Below, piece after piece: positions 38,878-47,578 of a DNA stretch of 64,000 bases. Numbering within the stretch: position 1 is the first letter of the stretch; each line of letters starts with the position of its first letter. The notes under the pieces are model-generated. The model was not told the origin of the DNA. It saw only the letters and a program-made list of their open reading frames with translations, and did not search any database. The position numbers were made by a program, and so were the translations under genes. The stretch spans positions 62,001 through 126,000 of the forward strand of contig JBFMCV010000001.1 of assembly GCA_040754335.1 (NCBI GenBank). Direction: 5' to 3'. Source of the stretch: Thermodesulfobacteriota bacterium. GTDB taxonomy: Bacteria > Desulfobacterota_D > UBA1144 > Nemesobacterales > UBA2774.

Positions 38878-41800
38878 ATGGATTATTACGGCGGTTGTAA
38901 TAGGTCGATGCGAAAACTAAATTGCGCATTTTCGAACTTATCGCGGGAACCCCGGATGATATGGGTCTTGCCGGTTCTGCTATTGTGTTCGGTACTTGGC
39001 ATCATATCCGGATCGGCGGAGCCTCCGGCCGATAAGGCGGGCATGGATACGAAACCGGACGCCCTCATGCTCCGCTTTCCCGATGTGAGCTCGGACAGGA
39101 TAGTATTCGTCTACGCCGGGGACATCTGGGTTGTCCCGAAAGCGGGCGGGGTCGCGAGCAGGCTCAGCTCTCCCAGGGGGAGCGAGCTCTTCCCCAAATT
39201 CTCTCCCGACGGCGCAGATATCGCCTTCAGCGGCAATTACGACGGCAATACCGATATATATGTGATGCCGTCAGGAGGCGGAGTGCCTGAGAGGATCACT
39301 CACCACCCGGACGACGACCTCGTTGCCGAGTGGTACCCGGACGGGAAAAGCATACTCTTCCGCTCCAACATGCTGAGCCCGACCCAAAGGTACAACAGGC
39401 TCTTCAAGGTCTCGAAACAAGGGGGCATGCCCGAAGCCCTCCCGCTCCCCTACGGCGAGCTCGGGAGCTTCAGCCCCGATGGCCAGAAGCTCGCCTTCGA
39501 ATACATGGCTCCCATGAGAGGCGTATGGAAAAGATACAAGGGCGGGATGGCTAGCGACATATGGATATACGATTTCTCCTCAGGCGCTATCGAGAAGCTG
39601 ACCGATTTCCCCGGGACGGACACGCTGCCGATGTGGCGCGGTGACAGGATATATTTCCTTTCCGACAGAGGGGAGGAGAAGAAACTGAACCTGTGGGTCT
39701 ACGAGACAGGCACGAAGAAGACGAGACAGGTCACGGATTTCGCGGAATTCGACGTGAAGTGGCCGAGCCTCGGGCCTGACGACATAGTTTTCGAGAACGG
39801 CGGCAGGCTCTACCTGCTTAGCCTTCCGGACGAGACCGTGAGCGAGGTCTCCGTCGAAGTCCCGTACGACCTCCCGGAGGTGCGTCCGCGGCAGAAGGAC
39901 CTCTCGGACAATATCTCGGACATGTCCGTATCTCCCAACGGCAAGAGGGCCCTCTTCGAGGCCCGCGGCGAAGTGCTGACCGTTCCTGCGGGGGAAGGGA
40001 GTGTGCGGAACCTGACCAACACGTCGGGCGTTGCGGAGCGCTTCCCGGCGTGGTCGCCCGACGGTAAATACGTCGCATACCTTTCCGATAGATCGGGCGA
40101 GTACGAGCTTTACATGAGGCTCAGCAACGGCGAGGGGGAGGAGCAGAGGATAACGAATGACGGGAAGGTCTACCGCTATCACCCCGTCTGGTCGCCCGAC
40201 AGCAGGAAGCTCGCCTTCAGCGACAAGACCGGAAGACTCTTTATCGTCGATACGAGCGGGAAGGTCCCGAAAGAAGTCGATAAAGACGATTACGAGGGCA
40301 TAGGCTCCTATTCGTGGTCGCCCGACAGCAGGTGGCTCGCTTACGCAAAGAGTACGCCTAACAATCTGAGGTCTATTTTCATATACGATACGAAGTCGGG
40401 AGTAACGCGCAGGGTTACGAGCGATTTCTATAACGACAACGGCCCTGTATTCGATCCCGACGGGAAATACCTCTATTTCTACTCCGACCGCGGATTCAGC
40501 CCCGTGTACGGCGACATGGACGATACATGGGTTTACCCGAATTCGACCCAGGTCTATGCGGTAACCCTGAGAAAAGATACGCAGTCCCCTATCGCGCCAC
40601 GGAGCGAAGAGGAATATTCGCCGGGGAAGGATTCGCAGAAGGAAACTGCGGGCACGGACGGCGGTGTCGCTATCGACTTCGGCGGTATAGAAGACAGGGC
40701 GGTCAAAATACCCGTCGACGCCGGGAACTTCGGACCGCTCAATGCCGCAAAGGGCAGGATCGTCTATCTCAGGTTCCCTCCTGCGGGAAGCGGGAAGGAC
40801 TCCCCAAACGGCGTCCTCCAGTTCTTCGACCTCGGCGACAGGAAGGAAAAGACGGTGATAGCCGGGATAAGCGACTACGCGCTCTCTGCGAACGGCGCGA
40901 AGGCGCTCTACCGGTCGGGCGATACGTACAGTATCATCGATCTCTCGGAGGGGAAGAACCCCGGCGACGGGAGGATAGACGTCGGCGGTATGAAGGCTTT
41001 CGTTGACCCGAGGAAGGAATGGTCCCAGATTTTCAACGACGCATGGAGAATAGAAAGGGACTTCTTCTACGACCCGGGAATGCACGGGGTAGACTGGCAG
41101 GCGGTGAGGGAAAGGTACAGGAAGCTCCTTCCGTTCGTCGTGGACAGGGAAGACCTCAATTACGTGATAAGCGAAATGGTGGGCGAGCTCAATTCCTCAC
41201 ATACTTATGTGGGCGGGGGCGACATGGACGAACCCGAGACCGTGCCCGTCGGACTCCTGGGCATAGATTTCGAGCTCGATAAAAAGAACAACGCGTACCG
41301 TATAAAGAAGATATACAGCGGCGGCGAATTCAACGCCGATATATATTCCCCGCTCGCGGAGCCGGGGGTGAACGTCGGTGAAGGGGATTACATACTGGCC
41401 GTCAACGGCAGGAAGCTCGATACCGCGCGCGACCCCTGGGAGGCGTTCCAGGGACTTAACGGCACTCCGGTGACACTTACCGTTAATTCAGCCCCGGATG
41501 AGCAGAGCGCGAGGAAGATAACCGTAAAGGTCATATCGAAGACCGAAGAGCAGAAGCTGCGGTACCTCGACCGCGTAGCCGGGAATATGAAGAAGGTGGA
41601 TAAAGCGACCGGCGGAAGGGTCGGATACGTATACGTCCCCGATACGGGCATATTAGGGCAGAACGAGCTCGTGCGCCAGTTCACACCTCAGACTGAGAAA
41701 GAAGGGATTATCATAGACGAGAGGTTCAACGGCGGGGGGCAGGTGCCCGACCGTTTCATAGAGCTCCTCAACAGGCCCAACCTCAATTACTGGGCCGTGC

Positions 41801-42225
41801 GTGATTTCAAGGACTCGAAGACCCCGACTGTTTCGAATGACGGGCCCAAGGTGATGATGATAAACGGATGGTCGGGCTCCGGAGGGGACGCGTTCCCCTA
41901 CTACTTCAGGAAGGCAGGGCTGGGCCCGCTCGTCGGGACGAGGACGCTCGGCGGGCTTATAGGCATCAGCGGGAACCCCGGTCTCATAGACGGCGGGTAC
42001 ATCACTGCGCCCGGTTATGCGTTCTGGAACTCGCACGGAAAGTGGGAGATCGAGGGTTACGGAGTAGAGCCGGATTATGAGGTCGAGGATCTGCCTCCAA
42101 ATATCAAGGGCTCGCAGGACCCGCAGCTCGACAAGGCGATAGAGATAATTACCGACCTCCTCGAAAAGAACCCGCCCGCGAAGCCCGAGCGTCCGAAGTA
42201 CGAGGACAGATCAGGGGCCGGATAA
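38878..42225 (+). CDS. Tricorn-protease-like serine peptidase, exported
   Basis: About 1115 residues in tricorn order: beta-propeller repeats with TolB/WD-like blades (about 55-680: FSPDGADIAFSGNYDGNTDIY, WSPDGKYVAYLSDRSGEYELY, WSPDSRKLAFSDKTG), a mixed C1 domain, a PDZ domain (about 830-910) and a C-terminal S41-type protease domain. Catalytic candidates are His in NSSHTYVGGG, Ser in GWSGSGGDAFPYYF and Glu in YGVEPDYEVED, matching His746, Ser965 and Glu1023 of the Thermoplasma enzyme. A hydrophobic N-terminal leader implies export, unlike the cytosolic archaeal form. The start is uncertain (ATG at 38878, 38908 or 38956). Confidence 0.92.
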   Translation: MDYYGGCNRSMRKLNCAFSNLSREPRMIWVLPVLLLCSVLGIISGSAEPPADKAGMDTKPDALMLRFPDVSSDRIVFVYAGDIWVVPKAGGVASRLSSPRGSELFPKFSPDGADIAFSGNYDGNTDIYVMPSGGGVPERITHHPDDDLVAEWYPDGKSILFRSNMLSPTQRYNRLFKVSKQGGMPEALPLPYGELGSFSPDGQKLAFEYMAPMRGVWKRYKGGMASDIWIYDFSSGAIEKLTDFPGTDTLPMWRGDRIYFLSDRGEEKKLNLWVYETGTKKTRQVTDFAEFDVKWPSLGPDDIVFENGGRLYLLSLPDETVSEVSVEVPYDLPEVRPRQKDLSDNISDMSVSPNGKRALFEARGEVLTVPAGEGSVRNLTNTSGVAERFPAWSPDGKYVAYLSDRSGEYELYMRLSNGEGEEQRITNDGKVYRYHPVWSPDSRKLAFSDKTGRLFIVDTSGKVPKEVDKDDYEGIGSYSWSPDSRWLAYAKSTPNNLRSIFIYDTKSGVTRRVTSDFYNDNGPVFDPDGKYLYFYSDRGFSPVYGDMDDTWVYPNSTQVYAVTLRKDTQSPIAPRSEEEYSPGKDSQKETAGTDGGVAIDFGGIEDRAVKIPVDAGNFGPLNAAKGRIVYLRFPPAGSGKDSPNGVLQFFDLGDRKEKTVIAGISDYALSANGAKALYRSGDTYSIIDLSEGKNPGDGRIDVGGMKAFVDPRKEWSQIFNDAWRIERDFFYDPGMHGVDWQAVRERYRKLLPFVVDREDLNYVISEMVGELNSSHTYVGGGDMDEPETVPVGLLGIDFELDKKNNAYRIKKIYSGGEFNADIYSPLAEPGVNVGEGDYILAVNGRKLDTARDPWEAFQGLNGTPVTLTVNSAPDEQSARKITVKVISKTEEQKLRYLDRVAGNMKKVDKATGGRVGYVYVPDTGILGQNELVRQFTPQTEKEGIIIDERFNGGGQVPDRFIELLNRPNLNYWAVRDFKDSKTPTVSNDGPKVMMINGWSGSGGDAFPYYFRKAGLGPLVGTRTLGGLIGISGNPGLIDGGYITAPGYAFWNSHGKWEIEGYGVEPDYEVEDLPPNIKGSQDPQLDKAIEIITDLLEKNPPAKPERPKYEDRSGAG

Positions 42226-42232
42226 GCGGGAC

Positions 42233-42658
42233 GTGAAGAAAGTAATCGGTTTGATAACACTTCTCGCCGCACTCCCCGGTCTCGCAGGCGTCTACCTGCT
42301 CATTAAATCAGGAAACCTACCGCCTGGTGCTTTGCTCATAGTCGTGAACGCGGTCGTTTTCAGGGGCGTGTGCGGAACTGTCGGTGGGATCCTGCTCTTT
42401 GCTGGCAGGAGGTGGGGGAGCTACCTCGCTCTCGTTGCATGGTCTTATCTCATAGTCGTTTCGATACTAACGCTCATAGGGCTCCACGACAAGGGCCTCC
42501 AGCTTGTATCTTTACTTCACGGGGAAGTTCCCGCTTCTTTCGGAAAGCCGCTCTTCTGGTCTCTCGCAAAATTAGTCCTCGGAATTCCGGTAGCTTACGC
42601 CCTAATGATGGACATACTCCGGGCGAGAAGGTCACTTAGCAGCCGCACCGGAGCATGA
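42233..42658 (+). CDS. Small four-helix membrane protein
   Basis: 141 residues with four hydrophobic helices (about 5-25, 33-58, 63-85 and 108-127) and a basic C-terminus (RARRSLSSR). No family is recognised. It starts with GTG only 7 nt after the tricorn-like gene, so it is probably translated from the same message. Confidence 0.7.
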   Translation: MKKVIGLITLLAALPGLAGVYLLIKSGNLPPGALLIVVNAVVFRGVCGTVGGILLFAGRRWGSYLALVAWSYLIVVSILTLIGLHDKGLQLVSLLHGEVPASFGKPLFWSLAKLVLGIPVAYALMMDILRARRSLSSRTGA

Positions 42659-42809
42659 CAGGATCGTTATTTTATCTTTTTGAAAATTTTCCGGATCCCT
42701 CATACAGTTTTGTGCGTACCAATGTAAGATACGTCCGGCTTTTTTACCCGCCGCGCACTACGTATACTAGTTATTTATATGCCCACATGTCTTCAGGGAG
42801 ACTGACACC

Positions 42810-43352
42810 ATGGTAATGACCGATAAGAGATACGAGAAGGCTACATTTTCGGGGGGCTGCTTCTGGTGTATGCAGCCGCCTTTCGACAGGCTCGAGGGAG
42901 TAATATCGACTACGGTCGGGTATACGGGCGGGAAGGAGAAAAACCCGAATTACCACGAGGTCTGCATGGGCAGAACGGCACACTTGGAATCGATAGAGGT
43001 CATATACGATCCGGAGAGAATCTCCTACGACCAACTCCTCGACGTATTCTGGCTCAACATCGACCCGACCGACGACGGAGGGCAGTTCGTCGACAGGGGC
43101 AGGCACTACAAGACCGCTATTTTTTATCATAACGAAGTGCAGAAGAAGACGGCCGAGGAGTCGAAAAGGAAGCTCGGGGAGTCGGGCAGATACAAATCGC
43201 CCGTAGTGACCGAGATAAGGCCCGCAATGGAATTCTACCCGGCCGAGGAGTACCATCAAAAATATTACGAGAAAAATCCCATCGGCTACTCACACTACAA
43301 GGTCGGCTCCGGCAGGGAGAGGTATATAGAATATATGAAGAATATGAAATAA
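42810..43352 (+). CDS. msrA: Peptide methionine sulfoxide reductase A
   Basis: 180 residues. It reduces methionine-S-sulfoxide in proteins. The active-site motif GGCFWC is at about 15-20 (nucleophile Cys17). Conserved features are TTVGYTGGKEKNPNYHEV, GRTAHLESIEVIYDP, FWLNIDPTDDGGQFVDRGRHYKTAIFY and AEEYHQKYYEKNP. The more usual GxTGHAE is TAHLE here. No MsrB domain is fused. GGAG lies 9-10 nt before the ATG at 42810; a second ATG follows at 42816. Confidence 0.97.
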   Translation: MVMTDKRYEKATFSGGCFWCMQPPFDRLEGVISTTVGYTGGKEKNPNYHEVCMGRTAHLESIEVIYDPERISYDQLLDVFWLNIDPTDDGGQFVDRGRHYKTAIFYHNEVQKKTAEESKRKLGESGRYKSPVVTEIRPAMEFYPAEEYHQKYYEKNPIGYSHYKVGSGRERYIEYMKNMK

Positions 43353-43425
43353 ATGTGTATATCCCGCCCGCCCCGGGTGAGCTTTGCGGAATGAGCGCCG
43401 AATTTCACGAAGGAGGACATGCGAA

Positions 43426-43728
43426 ATGGCTGACGATAACAAGAGGTGGTTCGAAAAGAACGCTCCAAAGATGGCGGAGGGGTGGTGGAGCTTCTATAAC
43501 GCGGTCGAGGGGGAGACCGTGCTCGACAAGAAGACGAAGGCTCTCATAGCCGTATCCGTCGCCGTGCACGGGAGGTGCCCCCACTGCACGGAGTCCCGTA
43601 TAAAGAAGGCGCTCGCGCTCGGCATAAGCAAGCAGGAGATAAGCGAGGCCATAATGGAGACCGCTCTCCTTTCCTCGGGGACCGAGATATTCTGGGCGAA
43701 GGAAGTTTACGACAAATACCTGGGATAG
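43426..43728 (+). CDS. AhpD-like / carboxymuconolactone-decarboxylase-fold protein
   Basis: 100 residues of the CMD/AhpD helical family: KTKALIAVSVAVHGRCPHCTESRIKKALALGISKQEISEAIMETALLSSG, with the CPHC redox pair and downstream His expected of AhpD-type peroxidases. It probably reduces peroxides with thiol partners. The ATG at 43426 has AAGGAGG about 9 nt upstream; the frame opens earlier at 43384. It follows msrA by 73 nt, consistent with an oxidative-repair pair. Confidence 0.92.
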   Translation: MADDNKRWFEKNAPKMAEGWWSFYNAVEGETVLDKKTKALIAVSVAVHGRCPHCTESRIKKALALGISKQEISEAIMETALLSSGTEIFWAKEVYDKYLG

Positions 43729-43810
43729 CCCCGCTTAAGGCATTACGACTACCCCGTATTATTGTATTATTAATGACTTCAAGTTCCTATGAAGGCGGAA
43801 GTTCTGCGCC

Positions 43811-43838
43811 TTGTTGTTTTTCCCGGCATGGGTATACT
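43811..43838 (+). promoter_or_regulatory. Promoter of the tRNA-Pro gene
   Basis: TTGTTG (43811-43816), a 16-bp spacer and TATACT (43833-43838), ending 14 nt before the mature tRNA 5' end. Confidence 0.55.
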
Positions 43839-43852
43839 CATTCTTCCTCGGT

Positions 43853-43929
43853 CGGGGTGTAGCGCAGTCTGGTAGCGCGCGGCGCTTGGGACGCCGAGGT
43901 CGGAGGTTCGATCCCTCTCACCCCGACCA
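43853..43929 (+). tRNA. tRNA-Pro (anticodon TGG)
   Basis: A 77-nt cloverleaf. The acceptor CGGGGTG pairs with CACCCCG, followed by discriminator A and an encoded CCA. The D arm is GCGC/GCGC. The anticodon stem CGGCG/CGCCG has loop CTTGGGA, giving anticodon TGG (43887-43889). The T arm is GGAGG/CCTCT with loop TTCGATC. The last part (43907-43927) is repeated exactly at 45388-45408. Confidence 0.97.
43907..43927 (+). repeat. 21-bp direct repeat in tRNA-Pro (attL-like)
   Basis: Covers the T loop through the first C of CCA. Identical to 45388-45408. Duplication of a tRNA 3' end is the usual mark of tyrosine-recombinase integration. Confidence 0.93.
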
Positions 43930-43933
43930 CTCT

Positions 43934-45370
43934 TCATTGTTCTCTAAGCGAGACCGGCGGGAAGTAAAGTGCTACGAGCTCTCGGTTCCAAATGGCCCCT
44001 GTCCGGCTCCGTTCCTCAGGCGTAGTGAATCGATATTCGTATAATAACGCTCGGACATATTTCGGCGGCTTATCGGGAAAGGGGTTATGCCGGAGAAGTC
44101 TTAGTACGGCCTCATCGCCCTCTAAAAGTTTTTCCATAAAATTTATAAACCACGGATGCTGCATCGGCGAAGAGAGCGCGGCAAACCACATCAGCCATTC
44201 GAGCCGCAGGTGATAGGGCGCTATCTGCGGCGGTGTGCGGCTCACGTCCCCCGGCTTGCCGATGAATTCATACTCGCGCCAGCGGGTAGACTCCGTAAGC
44301 ACGGGCTCGTCCGTTCCCTCGACGATCACTTCATAGCGCGGCCGCGTGATTGACCCGAAAGCGCCGTAAGTATTCACCAGGTGGAGCGGCTCGAAAGATG
44401 CGTTCATTAGTTGGTTCGGGGACATCATGTTGCTCACAGTAAAAAAACTCAATACCGCAACAAGTGCTGTAAGACCCAGTGTGGCTGACACATAAAAACG
44501 GCCGGGCTTGGCAAACTCGGGAAGGCGGATCGGAATAACGCGCTTTAACCATGAGTCGCTGATGGTGCTCAGCGCCAGGACCATCGTGAGCAGTCCCAGA
44601 AATGAAAAGTTCCCGCTGGCAAAGAGCCACAAATGAAAGAATATGGTTATGAACCCCGCAACCGCACTTATTTGATACGGCGCAAAATAGGCAAACGGGA
44701 CGATTAGCTCGGCGAAGTGATTAAAGAGCACTCCCGTTTTGTGGACCCATGCCGGCAGCCAATGGAAATACCAGCTAAATGCGTTCGGCATAGGCTGGGT
44801 TTCGTAGTGGTACTGGAGACAGGTCAAATCACGCCAGCAGGCGTCTCCCCGGATTTTTATAAGTCCCGCGCCGAACATCACGCGGAAGAGCAGCCAATTG
44901 AAAAGAAGTATTACGAGATAGGACGGTTTGGTCCTTTCGGAACCCAGGAAGATCGCAAGAAACCCGGCTTCCAGAAGCATCATCTCCCAGCCGAATCCGT
45001 AAAACGTTTGACCCACGTTTACAAAAGAGAGGTAAACCAGCCAGAGCGCACCCCAGGTTCCTGCAGAGATATAATTGCCGAATTTCTCAGAGAACCCCGA
45101 AAGTGCAAACAGGGAAAGAGCGATACCGATCCATCCGAACAAATCGAAGGCGAAATCGGTCGGGGACCAGAAGAAGATGCTCGGCGATTCGATGAAACGC
45201 ACCTGCTCTACGAATTGCGGGACTGGAAGAAGTCCGTGCTCTCCTAAAAGAGGCTTGAACTGATGAACGACGGCTATGAAAGCGATCAGATAAACGAATG
45301 CCAGGCCCCGCTGAAGGACGAGTCTTGTCAGCCAGTAGCTATCTGTCCATTTAATCCCTTTTATGTTCAT
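43934..45370 (-). CDS. Lipase maturation factor (LMF1/LMF2) family membrane protein
   Basis: 478 residues with about eight to ten membrane helices. The family signature is clear: FRVMFGAGLIKIRGDACWRDLTC, then LQYHYETQPMPNAFSWYFHWLP, and a soluble C-terminal part (RYEVIVEGTDEP, YEFIGKPGDVSRTPPQIAPYHLRLEW, VRALLYEYRFTTPEER). In animals LMF1 helps lipases fold in the ER; the bacterial role is unknown, perhaps in folding or export of envelope proteins. The gene is bracketed by the tRNA-Pro repeats: its stop lies 4 nt past the tRNA and its ATG 17 nt from the second copy. No ribosome site is seen. Confidence 0.93.
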   Translation of the reverse strand: MNIKGIKWTDSYWLTRLVLQRGLAFVYLIAFIAVVHQFKPLLGEHGLLPVPQFVEQVRFIESPSIFFWSPTDFAFDLFGWIGIALSLFALSGFSEKFGNYISAGTWGALWLVYLSFVNVGQTFYGFGWEMMLLEAGFLAIFLGSERTKPSYLVILLFNWLLFRVMFGAGLIKIRGDACWRDLTCLQYHYETQPMPNAFSWYFHWLPAWVHKTGVLFNHFAELIVPFAYFAPYQISAVAGFITIFFHLWLFASGNFSFLGLLTMVLALSTISDSWLKRVIPIRLPEFAKPGRFYVSATLGLTALVAVLSFFTVSNMMSPNQLMNASFEPLHLVNTYGAFGSITRPRYEVIVEGTDEPVLTESTRWREYEFIGKPGDVSRTPPQIAPYHLRLEWLMWFAALSSPMQHPWFINFMEKLLEGDEAVLRLLRHNPFPDKPPKYVRALLYEYRFTTPEERSRTGAIWNRELVALYFPPVSLREQ

Positions 45371-45387
45371 ATCATTTTATCATCACA

Positions 45388-45408
45388 TTCGATCCCTCTC
45401 ACCCCGAC
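45388..45408 (+). repeat. 21-bp direct repeat, second copy of the tRNA-Pro 3' end (attR-like)
   Basis: Identical to 43907-43927, with no tRNA body attached. It bounds a 1.48 kb segment that contains only the lipase-maturation-factor gene. Confidence 0.93.
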
Positions 45409-45645
45409 TGTATACCCCCGGTACGCACATCCACGATTCAATTTCCGGATCCCGGGAAGGCTGTCCCTGTCCTGACCCGTTAACTCAATTCGGTCAAAAT
45501 ATGTACCTTGTGCCGAAATTGATATTTATTTAATATTAGTTATATCCCCGTTTGCAGTGGAGAAGGCGGTTGAATGCGGGTTTCGCGGAACCGATAATCG
45601 GATGCGGCGTTCGAAAAGCTCTGATTAAATATTCAACCAACAGAA

Positions 45646-46899
45646 ATGAAACACAAGCATATTATTCTCTCGGTTATAACCGCTCTGCTGACTCTTGTTT
45701 TCGTGGAGATCGGGCTGCGTTTATTGGTGCGTCCGTCTAATAACTCCTACGGAGTGCTTTTTAACAAAGATTTGCCCCCCTTCAAACTTATCCCCTCGGA
45801 TATTATTCCGGAATGGGAAAGCGGCAAAAAACGCGAGCTGTTCGATTTCAAAGTCGTTGACGGGAAGAAGCTGAGGTTTGACGATTTCTTCCCCATTCTC
45901 AGGGACGACCCGCTGCTGGGTTTCACGGTCGGGGAAAATTACATCTCAACCAACGGCTGGAGACATTCCAACAACTTCGGAGCGAGATCAAGCGAGCCGC
46001 TTTCCCCGGATAAGCCGCACAACCGAGAGCGGGTCCTTTTTTTCGGCGATTCTTATACCGCCGGGGCTACCATTCCGCAGGACCAGACAATCATTCACTA
46101 TCTGAATGAAAAAAGGCCGGACGTGGAGTTCGTGAATTTCGGCGTCGAAGGCTACAGCACGGGACAGGCGTTTCTTAGGTTTCGGACTTTAAAAGACAAA
46201 CTCGAATTCGACCGTGTATTCCTGGTGTTCGTTCCGAACATGGACCTGTGGAGGGATATTAACGTGAACAGATATATCGGCGGCTCCTGGGCTGGATATT
46301 ATTGCTATAACATACCCGTATTTGTTATCGAAGGCGGGAAACTCGAGCTTATACCGCCTCCCTACGGCTCGCTCGAAGAATTATTCGAGGATAACCGGGA
46401 TTCTGTACAGTCCCGGTACAGGGAGCACCTGAGAAAATATGATAATTACTACAGCTCCATGTATGAATCTGTGTACCTGCTCGACAATTTTGTTGTTTTC
46501 AAGCTTCTCAGAAAATTCTTCAACCGCGTGAAATTCGAGTACGAAAGAACGTTCGGTATTTCGGAGAGCGTCATGGACGCGCGCTCCGAAGCTCAGACAG
46601 TGACTAAAGGAATCATCGACGAGATGGGCAGGGAAGCTCAATCTAATGGCGCTCGGTTTTCATTGATCGTTCTTCCCACGGACTCCGATATAAGAAGGTA
46701 TAAGACAGAAGATTCGTATAAGAAATCCTGGGATGAGATGACTCGATTTATCTGTTCGGGAGAGATCGTCTGTTATGACTTTATGGACGACCTGTCGGGC
46801 CTTACCGAGGAAGAGCTGGATACAGGAAACGACGGTACGCATTACGGTCCTAAAACTAACGAACGGATCGCTGACCTCATATTAGAAAAATCCTTTTGA
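45646..46899 (+). CDS. Membrane-anchored SGNH/GDSL-hydrolase-like protein
   Basis: 417 residues. An N-terminal transmembrane segment (about 5-25) precedes a short linker and an SGNH-type domain. Block I is VLFFGDSYTAGATIP (Ser), later FVNFGVEGYSTGQAF (Gly), LVFVPNMDLWRDIN (Asn) and DGTHYGPKTNERIADLI (catalytic Asp and His). Such proteins often acylate or deacylate polysaccharides at the cell envelope. No ribosome site precedes the ATG, and A/T content looks higher than in neighbouring genes. With the adjacent tRNA-flanked gene it may be imported DNA (inference). Confidence 0.85.
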   Translation: MKHKHIILSVITALLTLVFVEIGLRLLVRPSNNSYGVLFNKDLPPFKLIPSDIIPEWESGKKRELFDFKVVDGKKLRFDDFFPILRDDPLLGFTVGENYISTNGWRHSNNFGARSSEPLSPDKPHNRERVLFFGDSYTAGATIPQDQTIIHYLNEKRPDVEFVNFGVEGYSTGQAFLRFRTLKDKLEFDRVFLVFVPNMDLWRDINVNRYIGGSWAGYYCYNIPVFVIEGGKLELIPPPYGSLEELFEDNRDSVQSRYREHLRKYDNYYSSMYESVYLLDNFVVFKLLRKFFNRVKFEYERTFGISESVMDARSEAQTVTKGIIDEMGREAQSNGARFSLIVLPTDSDIRRYKTEDSYKKSWDEMTRFICSGEIVCYDFMDDLSGLTEEELDTGNDGTHYGPKTNERIADLILEKSF

Positions 46900-47176
46900 A
46901 ACTCTCTCGTCGAAGGAACTTCGCGCCGTATCGAAGCTGTGCGGTGAGTCCGCCGCTGGCCCCGCGCGGGTCACTGTCCGGGACGTGTTTCTCGAGCGCC
47001 CGGGATACCTTCGAGCCTCCCGATTTAAAGAGCCGGCTGATAATCAGAACCGCGGGACGGGGACTGACCTGGAACGCAACGTAAGCAGCTGCGCCGAGGA
47101 CGACGATCACGATGAGAATCCAGAGAAGGACTCTGATCGCGACAGGCATCAATCTCCGGCCGCCTGCTTCGTTCAT
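46877..47176 (-). pseudogene. Possible N-terminal remnant of a membrane-anchored alpha/beta hydrolase
   Basis: A 99-codon frame with a good ribosome site (GGGAG 8 nt before the ATG) and one membrane helix (VLLWILIVIVVLGAAAYVAF). The part after the helix, QVSPRPAVLIISRLFKSGGSKVSRALEKHVP, resembles the lead region of some membrane-anchored alpha/beta hydrolases just before their catalytic domain, but no catalytic domain follows. The last codons run antisense into the 3' end of the SGNH gene, so the gene may have been cut off there. It may also be a real small membrane protein. Confidence 0.45.
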
Positions 47177-47578
47177 TTTCGTCTCTCCCTGCAGTGACTG
47201 ATTATCAGGCCTTAAGAATGCGGTGCGGATAACCGACTTCCCCCATACTACAAAGAATCTTATTCCGAGTCAATACACGGCAAGGCCTGCTGGGACCGTA
47301 TGTTCGTTTGTCTGTCATCTGTCCTATATTCTTACACTTGCAGGCTCCCTGAAATTGATTATAACTTCCTGTTAACATGCAAAATAATCGGATGGCATCG
47401 CTCTTGCCATAATTTAATATCGAATAAAATTACTTCTGCATCCCGCATAGACGCATATGCATCGTAACTGATGTTTTTGAACGGTCGTAAGGAGGGCGAG
47501 GAAGAAGATAGAGAACGCGCTCCGAAAATTATAGGGAGCGGTCTTGAATTATTCGACGGAGTCGAGAAAAATCACAAG
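47177..47578. other. Intergenic region upstream of the efflux operon
   Basis: 402 bp before the TolC-like start. No gene is apparent. The last half is A/T-rich and should hold the operon promoter; the best match (TTGCCA, 15-bp spacer, TAAAAT, about 47404-47430) has a short spacer and is not called. Confidence 0.5.

Noticed and set aside
39580-41085. 501-codon open frame on the minus strand
   Set aside because: Antisense shadow of the tricorn-like gene's propeller region; no ribosome site or protein-like composition.
43934-46899. Search for an integrase or transposase next to the tRNA-Pro repeat
   Set aside because: The two genes there are a lipase-maturation-factor homologue and an SGNH protein; no recombinase motif was seen in any frame.
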